From NCBI GenBank assembly GCA_012965455.1, contig DTSG01000051.1, positions 1 to 14,545 of the forward strand: 14,545 nt of DNA. The letters run 5' to 3'. The notes beneath the pieces are model-generated. The model was not told the origin of the DNA. It worked only from the letters and a program-made list of their open reading frames with translations, and searched no databases. This document shows positions 1-5,437 of the stretch, piece after piece; position 1 is the first letter of the stretch, and the number at the start of each line of letters is the position of its first letter. The position numbers were made by a program, and so were the translations under genes. This DNA comes from Planctomycetaceae bacterium (GTDB taxonomy: Bacteria > Planctomycetota > Planctomycetia > Pirellulales > Pirellulaceae).

Positions 1-144
1 CGTAAAATGTCAAACGCAGTGTATAAAAAGTAGTCCGCCTGTAACACAACACCGATTGCAGCGTTTCTAATAAACAAATAATCGTAACCGAGTTCTTTCC
101 CGTACCATTGTCCCTCCAGAAAAAATATTGATTAGGTCTTAACT
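1..144. other. Left-edge intergenic/upstream region
   Basis: This AT-rich stretch precedes the DUF1080 gene. I see no clear Shine-Dalgarno sequence before the ATG at 145 and no convincing promoter hexamers. A minus-strand reading frame is open from about position 120 to the left edge but has no ATG in the window, so it is not called as a gene. The upstream regulatory region of the 145-2755 gene group probably lies here; that is inferred from position only. Confidence 0.4.
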
Positions 145-834
145 ATGAAACGTCAGGTTTTGTTTTCGCTTTGTATATTGTTTACGTTTTCGACCATTGC
201 AACTGCACAGACAGTTGACTTACTTGAAGATGGAAAACTTGACCACTGGGTTACCGCTGCAGGAAAGAGCGTAACGACGGGTTGGAGTTTTGAAGATGGA
301 GCCCTCAAGTGCGAAGGTCGCGGGTCGGGTTTATTATTAACGAAGGAAACGTATCGCGATTTCGAATTAGTGTGGCAGTGGAAAATTGCCGCTGCAGGCA
401 ACAGTGGGATTAAATATCGCGTGCGAAATTACGGTAACTCGGCATTGGGGTGCGAATATCAAATGTTAGATGATCCGCAGAATAAGTATGGTAAACACTC
501 TAAGAATGCGACCGGTTCGCTGTATGCGATTTGGGAACCGACAGGTGAGTTCGTGCAGAATCCTGCGGAGCAATGGAATGAAAGCCGAATTGTAGTCAAA
601 GGGAACCATGTGCAACATTTTTTGAACGGTGTATTGGTAGTTGATGGTCGTATTGGGTCAAGAGACTGGCAGACGCGAGTCGATGAGAGTAAATTTAGCA
701 AGCACCGTAAGTTTAGTGAAAACCGGAGTGGTTTGATTATGCTTACCGAACACGGCAATCCAACCTGGTTTCGGAGCATGACAATCACAAATCTTGGAGC
801 AAAACAGCGGCGCAATCGCTCCAAAGCCAATTAG
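145..834 (+). CDS. Secreted DUF1080 (3-keto-disaccharide hydrolase domain) protein
   Basis: A 229-residue protein that matches the DUF1080 family (now named 3-keto-disaccharide hydrolase), a concanavalin-like beta-sandwich very abundant in planctomycetes. Some members hydrolyse 3-keto-glycosides; the substrate here cannot be read from sequence. Residues 1-21 form a signal peptide: a basic MKR start, a hydrophobic core, and an A-T-A cleavage site before Q22, so the protein is probably periplasmic or extracellular. Family features include an early LLEDGKLDHW segment, the NSGIKYRVRN strand (about residues 86-95), CEYQMLDD (about 104-111), and a C-terminal GLIMLTEHGNPTWFRSMTI segment, where the family usually has a Q-H-pair-like ending. 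The length is typical for a single-domain member. A PdxA-like gene follows after 50 bases on the same strand, suggesting co-transcription. Family assignment is firm and the reaction is inferred. Confidence 0.9.
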   Translation: MKRQVLFSLCILFTFSTIATAQTVDLLEDGKLDHWVTAAGKSVTTGWSFEDGALKCEGRGSGLLLTKETYRDFELVWQWKIAAAGNSGIKYRVRNYGNSALGCEYQMLDDPQNKYGKHSKNATGSLYAIWEPTGEFVQNPAEQWNESRIVVKGNHVQHFLNGVLVVDGRIGSRDWQTRVDESKFSKHRKFSENRSGLIMLTEHGNPTWFRSMTITNLGAKQRRNRSKAN

Positions 835-884
835 AACATTTGGTTTGAACCACATAGCATAGAATTGTTGGCAGCACTGCGAAG

Positions 885-1874
885 ATGAATCAACCGTTAC
901 CTGTATTTACGATTTCCAGCGGCGACCCGTCCGGTATTGGGCCCGAGGTAGCTGTTAAAGCATGTGCCGATGAGTCGCTACATACACTTGCTCGCTGGGT
1001 CATTGTGGGTGAAGCATGGCAAGTCGCTGAACTTGCCGAACAATTCGGTTTGACCGTTGATCAGGTGATCACCGACATTGATGAATTGGCAAATGACAGT
1101 CGCGTGGCCGTGCTGGATGCGGAGCAAATCTCCAAGGCTGAAGTCACGGTAGCTCAAGTAAGTGCCGTGTGTGGTGCAGCGGCGGTTAACTATGTGCGGA
1201 TTGCCACTCAGTTGTGTATCGACGGAAAATCGAATGCCATTGTGACCGCTCCGATTAATAAGGAAGCGGTAGTGGCTTCTGGCCGCGAAGGATTTTGCGG
1301 GCATACCGAGTTTATTGCAGAGATGTGTGGTCGTGACACTTCGCGAATGCTGCTAGTCAATGATCAGTTGTGCGTAGTCCATGTCACGACGCATTGCAGT
1401 CTATTTGACGCGGCGACGAAAATTGATATCGAACGGATTCGTGAGACGATTGAAATTGGACATCAGGCCATGCTGCACTTAGGGTTTGAAAGTCCACGGT
1501 TATGCATCTGTGGCTTAAATCCACACGCCGGTGAAAACGGAATGTTTGGGGATGAGGAATCTAGGTTGATCGCGCCGGCCGTGGTGCTAGCCCGTGAACA
1601 GGGAATTGATATCACCGGTCCGTTCCCGGCGGACACGTTGTTCATGCAAGGCGTCCGCGGCAAATGTGATATGATTGTAGCGATGTACCACGATCAAGGT
1701 CATGTGCCGATGAAGTTGTTAGATTTCGAGCATACGGTGAATGTGACTTTGGGATTACCGATTATTCGTACATCGGTCGACCATGGTACGGCGTTTGATA
1801 TTGCTGGCCAGGGAGTGGCCGACCCAGAGGACATGAAGACGGCGATGAGGTTGGCCGTGAAGATGTCAAAATAG
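885..1874 (+). CDS. PdxA-family dehydrogenase, PdxA2-like (4-phospho-threonate/erythronate or 4-hydroxythreonine-4-phosphate dehydrogenase)
   Basis: A 329-residue NAD-dependent oxidative decarboxylase of the PdxA family. Classic PdxA oxidises 4-hydroxythreonine-4-phosphate in vitamin B6 synthesis; PdxA2 relatives oxidise 4-phospho-D-threonate or 4-phospho-D-erythronate in sugar-acid catabolism. Visible motifs are GDPSGIGPEV near residue 13, VTAPINKEA near 120, GHTEFIAE at 139-146, and metal-ligand histidines in TTH (H170), NPHAGE (H214) and YHDQGH (H269). The C-terminal GLPIIRTSVDHGTAFDIAG block is intact. The segment after YHDQ reads GHVPMKLLDFE, which in my recollection is closer to PdxA2 (GHIPxKLLGFE) than to E. 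coli PdxA (GLPVLKYQGF). The length equals that of E. coli PdxA. The start at 885 has only a short GAAG before it. It lies 50 bases after the DUF1080 gene and 74 before the FAH-family start. The family is certain; the substrate branch is moderately supported, so no symbol is assigned. Confidence 0.9.
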   Translation: MNQPLPVFTISSGDPSGIGPEVAVKACADESLHTLARWVIVGEAWQVAELAEQFGLTVDQVITDIDELANDSRVAVLDAEQISKAEVTVAQVSAVCGAAAVNYVRIATQLCIDGKSNAIVTAPINKEAVVASGREGFCGHTEFIAEMCGRDTSRMLLVNDQLCVVHVTTHCSLFDAATKIDIERIRETIEIGHQAMLHLGFESPRLCICGLNPHAGENGMFGDEESRLIAPAVVLAREQGIDITGPFPADTLFMQGVRGKCDMIVAMYHDQGHVPMKLLDFEHTVNVTLGLPIIRTSVDHGTAFDIAGQGVADPEDMKTAMRLAVKMSK

Positions 1875-1948
1875 TATTATTAGGAATGTACCATGGATAC
1901 TCATTTTTCAATTTAGCTGACCATTTTTGGATTTACGAAGAAGCAATT

Positions 1949-2755
1949 ATGAAAATAGTACGATTTATTAACGATGCCGATGAAACTCGATATGGTGTTT
2001 TACAGGCAGATGAAACGGTCACTTACCTAACGGGTTGTCCGTTTGATGACCCGACCGATACTGGCGAGCGAGCAACTGTGGTTAAGACACTGGCACCGCT
2101 TAAACCAAAGTCGATTGTCTGTATCGGATTGAATTATCGGAAACATGCGGAAGAGGGTGGGGCTGATATGCCTGAGCATCCTATCGTTTTTATGAAGATG
2201 CCTAGCACAGTACAGAATCCCGGTGATCCGATTGAGATTCCCGTCAAGCTGGCCAGTACAATGGTTGACTATGAATGTGAGTTAGCAGTTGTCATTGGTA
2301 AGACAGCGAAGAATGTATCGCGAGAGAACGCGTTAGATTACGTGCTGGGCTATACGTGTGCTAATGATGTGAGTGCGCGGGATTGGCAAAGTAAATGGGG
2401 TGGTAGCCAATGGTGCCGTGGTAAAACGTTTGATACGTTTTGTCCCTTGGGCCCCGTGTTGGTTACCGCCGATGAAATTCCCGATCCAAATCAACTATCG
2501 ATCAAGACGATTCTCAATGGCGAGACGATGCAAGATTGGAATACTAACGATATGATTTTCGACGTGCCAACTTTAATTGAGTTTTTGAGCGGTAGCAGTT
2601 GTTTAGAAGCAGGAACGGTTATCCTAACGGGCACACCACATGGTGTTGGATTTGCTCAGGATCCCCCGCGGTTCCTTGGCGCTGGTGACGAAGTGACGAT
2701 CGAAATCGAAAATATTGGTGCACTGACCAATCCTGTGATCGACGAACCGGTTTAG
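1949..2755 (+). CDS. Fumarylacetoacetate hydrolase (FAH) family protein
   Basis: A 268-residue cytosolic FAH-superfamily enzyme. Family members cleave C-C bonds in, or decarboxylate, 2,4-diketo acids using a divalent metal. The catalytic N-Y-R-K-H-A-E-E segment (H66) is present. The metal ligands E109 and E111 (VDYECELAVVIG) and D140 (CANDVSARD) are present, as is the lysine K159 (GKTFDTFCPLGP). The C-terminal LTGTPHGVGF and GDEVTIEIENIGALTNPV motifs are typical. Length and motif order resemble 2,4-diketo-3-deoxy-L-fuconate hydrolase, ureidoglycolate-lyase-like and FAHD2-type proteins. An in-frame ATG at 1886 would add 21 residues lacking any family match; I prefer 1949, where MKIVRF opens the usual N-terminal domain and a GAAGAAG precedes the start. 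It follows the PdxA-like gene on the same strand, hinting at a shared pathway for oxo-sugar acids, which is inference. Confidence 0.9.
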   Translation: MKIVRFINDADETRYGVLQADETVTYLTGCPFDDPTDTGERATVVKTLAPLKPKSIVCIGLNYRKHAEEGGADMPEHPIVFMKMPSTVQNPGDPIEIPVKLASTMVDYECELAVVIGKTAKNVSRENALDYVLGYTCANDVSARDWQSKWGGSQWCRGKTFDTFCPLGPVLVTADEIPDPNQLSIKTILNGETMQDWNTNDMIFDVPTLIEFLSGSSCLEAGTVILTGTPHGVGFAQDPPRFLGAGDEVTIEIENIGALTNPVIDEPV

Positions 2756-2806
2756 CACCGAAGTTGCCAGCCTGCGATATGTATTGAAATCTGCGGAAAC
2801 GTCCAC

Positions 2807-2822
2807 GGTCGTCGCCGCGACC
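2807..2822. terminator. Short inverted repeat between convergent genes
   Basis: GGTCG (2807-2811) and CGACC (2818-2822) are perfect inverted arms around a six-base loop. The repeat sits in the 67-base gap between the converging FAH-family and desaturase genes and abuts the desaturase stop codon. There is no T-run, so a terminator role is only suggested by placement. Confidence 0.25.
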
Positions 2823-3797
2823 CTACAGCGCCTCAGAGGTCACGGTTTCTTCTTCCGTGGTTTTGACAGTGGGTGGTTTTCGCTGAACATCGCCTGAGGC
2901 AATTTCGTCTTTGTCCACCTCAGCATCTGCCGTGAGGTGAACGATATGTGGAGGGACTTCTTTGAGATCCCAGACGATACCTACCCACGAAAGCATCTTC
3001 AGCGCCCAGAAGGTAGGATCGAATTCCCACCAGCGAAAGCCGTTGCGAGCAGAAGATTGAAAATGGTGATGATTGTTATGCCAGCCTTCGCCGAAGACAA
3101 TGATCGAGATTAAAGCATTGTTACGACTGGTGTCGGCGGTTTTGTAAGGTCGGGTGCCCCACAAGTGTAATAGTGAATTTACACAAAACGTTGCATGGTA
3201 TAAAACCACCGTGGATGCAAAAAACGAATAGGCGATCATTTGCCCAACGGTCATCGCCCACACGCCCTCTGCGGCAGGAAGCAAGAATTGCCAACTCCAG
3301 CCAATCGCCAAACACAAGGCAAAGAACAGAGCGGGCACGACCGTATCGTATTTTGTAATAAACATTAACTCGGGGTACTTGCTGAAGTCGCGAATCCGTT
3401 CTTCCTTTAAGTCGAAATGTTCCTTGGTCATAAACCAGCCCATATGACTAAACCAAAAACCTGAAATTGTCGGGCTATGCACATCGCTTTCCGTGTCGGA
3501 ATGTAAATGGTGGTGGCGGTGATGAGCGGCCCACCACAGCGGCCCCCGTTGGACCGACGCGGCACCGACGCAGGCACCTACGAATTGAAACCAGCGCGAC
3601 GTCTTGAAAGCACGGTGAGCGAAATAGCGGTGGTAAAATCCGGTGATTGCCAACATGCGGATGCAATAGAACCCAATGCCGAACAATAGGGCAGTCAAAC
3701 TGAAGTCTACGAAACACAAAGAGATGATGCCGACATGCATTCCAATAAATGGAATACTGCGCGGCCAATCCATGTGAAATTGTTTTTTGTCATTCAT
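2823..3797 (-). CDS. Fatty acid desaturase, delta-9 acyl-CoA/acyl-lipid type
   Basis: A 324-residue integral membrane di-iron desaturase of the stearoyl-CoA desaturase/DesC type, which inserts a double bond into saturated acyl chains and tunes membrane fluidity. All three histidine boxes are present: HRYFAH (residues 56-61), HRHHHLHSD (93-101) and EGWHNNHHH (237-245). The supporting CVNSLLHLWG motif is near 205-214. Hydrophobic segments lie near 15-53, 70-85, 153-175 and 183-205, as expected for the four-helix family. After about residue 285 there is a non-conserved polar tail rich in Asp, Glu, Lys and Thr. No ferredoxin, cytochrome b5 or reductase gene is adjacent, so the electron donor is unknown. 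It is convergent with the FAH-family gene, and a nine-base C run lies 13 bases upstream of its ATG. There is no Shine-Dalgarno sequence. Confidence 0.93.
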   Translation of the reverse strand: MNDKKQFHMDWPRSIPFIGMHVGIISLCFVDFSLTALLFGIGFYCIRMLAITGFYHRYFAHRAFKTSRWFQFVGACVGAASVQRGPLWWAAHHRHHHLHSDTESDVHSPTISGFWFSHMGWFMTKEHFDLKEERIRDFSKYPELMFITKYDTVVPALFFALCLAIGWSWQFLLPAAEGVWAMTVGQMIAYSFFASTVVLYHATFCVNSLLHLWGTRPYKTADTSRNNALISIIVFGEGWHNNHHHFQSSARNGFRWWEFDPTFWALKMLSWVGIVWDLKEVPPHIVHLTADAEVDKDEIASGDVQRKPPTVKTTEEETVTSEAL

Positions 3798-3810
3798 GAT
3801 TCAAAAACAA

Positions 3811-3819
3811 GGGGGGGGG
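3811..3819. repeat. Homopolymer run of nine G (C9 on the desaturase strand)
   Basis: Nine consecutive G residues on the plus strand read as C9 on the minus strand, 13 bases upstream of the desaturase ATG. This would lie in the 5' leader or core promoter region. It is the longest G/C homopolymer I noticed in the window. Such runs are prone to slippage. Confidence 0.85.
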
Positions 3820-3875
3820 TATGTTACAAGAAGTAAAAAGGATAACAGAGGCAACTGTTTTACGTAAGGGCGACC

Positions 3876-3910
3876 CGTGGTGTAGTCACAGCAGGAAAGC
3901 GGTGACCACG
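3876..3910. terminator. Imperfect inverted repeat downstream of the DUF1501 gene
   Basis: CGTGGT (3876-3881) and ACCACG (3905-3910) are complementary. An alternative inner pairing is GTCAC (3885-3889) with GTGAC (3902-3906). The repeat lies just past the end of the minus-strand DUF1501 gene and before the desaturase gene. It could end the cytochrome/DUF1501 transcript, but the loop is long and there is no T-tract, so support is weak. Confidence 0.2.
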
Positions 3911-3936
3911 CATTAACACGAATGCAACGGGTGGGG

Positions 3937-5406
3937 TTAGGTCAACAGTTCAGGAATGATTTTGCCGGTTTGGCCATCTAACAGTGATTGTTCGCGACCA
4001 TTCTGTTTGTAGGTCACCGTCTCGGCGTCGAGCCCAAATAGGTGGAACAGCGTTGCATGGTAATCATAATGATTGACGATATTTTCAATCGCTCGATGCC
4101 CAAATTCATCGGTCACGCCATACGTTCCGCCTTGTTTGAATCCGCCACCAGCAACCCACATGCTGAAACCATATGTGTTGTGGTCGCGACCAAAGTTCTT
4201 TGTTCCGGAATCGTTTTGAATCACGGGCAATCGCCCCATTTCACCTCCCCAATGGACTACGGTTGAATCGAGCATGCCTCGTTGCTTAAGATCCTTGACC
4301 AATGCTGCAGCGGGGATATCAATTTTCTGACATGAAGCTGGCAGTCGAGTTTGAATGCTACCATGGTGATCCCAATATTGATTCTTGGTAAACAGTTGTA
4401 CAAACCGTACACCCCGTTCCACTAATCGCCGTGCGATCAAACAACGCTTGCCGAATTCTTCAGTCGTCGGATTGTTGATGCCATACATCTCATGAGTTGC
4501 TTTGGTTTCTTTGGATATATCGAGTGCAGCGGCGGCGGCTGATTGCATGCGAGTGGCCAATTCTAGATTAGTACGTCTAGCAGCTAACTCAAGTTCACGA
4601 TGGCGGCGTTGATGATGTTGGCCGTTGAGTTGTTTTAACAACGACAAAAAGTTCTCTTGCGTTTTTCCCCGCAGCGCAGCGGGGGGATTTAGGTTCAGGA
4701 TCCGCGGTTCCACGGGGCGGATGACGGTTCCTTGGTACAGCGACGGTAGCCAACCATTGGACCAATTCAATACACCTAACACTGGTAGTCCCTGTGGGTC
4801 AGTCATGGCGACATAGGCTGGCAGTTCCCGAGTTTCTGATCCGAGTGCATAAGTCATCCAGCTGCCGAGGGCCGGCCGGCCTTCTTGAATCCGTCCACTG
4901 TTCATCGCATGAATTGATTGACCATGATTGTTAACACCAGTGTGCATCGAGCGAATGACGAGAACGTCATCTACAATCTCTGAAAGTCCAGGTAGCAACT
5001 CGGATATCGCCGTACCGGATTGGCCGTACTGTTTAAACTTCCAAGGTGTACCAAAAATACGCGAACTGGCTTCAGCAGCGTTGTCGTATTTGATTTTTTC
5101 CGGAAACTTTTGCAGGTGCAGCTTATTCAACAGAGGCTTGGGATCCATCAAGTCGACTTGGCTTGGACCACCTTGCATAAACATAGATATCATCGCTGTG
5201 GCAGTTCCCGCTTGATGGGAATTTTTTGCCGCCAGGTCAAAATTCCGTGGACCTAAATCGGGTTTGACTGGTTTGGCCGATAATGGTTGCTCGTTGGCAA
5301 ACGCTAAGGCTAGGGGAATCGTGCTCAAGGACACCCGCGATAAAAATCTACGGCGAGTTGTATGCGACTCGGTGGAAGTACTAACGGGTGGTGATTTTGA
5401 TTGCAT
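3937..5406 (-). CDS. DUF1501 protein, Tat-exported
   Basis: A 489-residue DUF1501 protein, a large planctomycete family with an alkaline-phosphatase/sulfatase-like fold; its biochemical activity is not established. A twin-arginine signal is visible at residues 18-36 (RRRFLSRVSLS followed by a short hydrophobic stretch), implying export in folded form. Family blocks run in order: SMFMQGGPSQVDLMDPKP (about 74-91), IRSMHTGVNNHGQSIHAMN (151-169), WSNGWLPSLYQGTVIRP (215-231), VVHWGGEMGRLP (383-394) and GRDHNTYGFSMWVAGG (406-421). The H-G-G-E-like and GRDHN blocks are where the related phosphatase fold places metal ligands. It lies 31 bases downstream of the cytochrome/DUF1549/DUF1553 gene on the same strand, the usual pairing in planctomycetes, so the two probably form an operon and act together outside the cytoplasmic membrane. 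The length is typical and the gene looks intact. Confidence 0.93.
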   Translation of the reverse strand: MQSKSPPVSTSTESHTTRRRFLSRVSLSTIPLALAFANEQPLSAKPVKPDLGPRNFDLAAKNSHQAGTATAMISMFMQGGPSQVDLMDPKPLLNKLHLQKFPEKIKYDNAAEASSRIFGTPWKFKQYGQSGTAISELLPGLSEIVDDVLVIRSMHTGVNNHGQSIHAMNSGRIQEGRPALGSWMTYALGSETRELPAYVAMTDPQGLPVLGVLNWSNGWLPSLYQGTVIRPVEPRILNLNPPAALRGKTQENFLSLLKQLNGQHHQRRHRELELAARRTNLELATRMQSAAAAALDISKETKATHEMYGINNPTTEEFGKRCLIARRLVERGVRFVQLFTKNQYWDHHGSIQTRLPASCQKIDIPAAALVKDLKQRGMLDSTVVHWGGEMGRLPVIQNDSGTKNFGRDHNTYGFSMWVAGGGFKQGGTYGVTDEFGHRAIENIVNHYDYHATLFHLFGLDAETVTYKQNGREQSLLDGQTGKIIPELLT

Positions 5407-5437
5407 GATAATGGTGGATCGGAAAGGGTAGCGCTGT

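Noticed and set aside
1..120. Minus-strand reading frame open to the left edge, with a plausible-looking residue mix (EGQWYGKELGYDYLFIRN).
   Set aside because: It has no ATG or ribosome site within the window and only about 40 codons are visible, so a gene cannot be supported. A divergent gene beginning with a rare start codon remains possible.
1886..1948. Upstream in-frame ATG adding 21 residues to the FAH-family protein.
   Set aside because: The extra residues do not resemble the family N-terminus, and the start at 1949 has a purine-rich site and the normal beginning.
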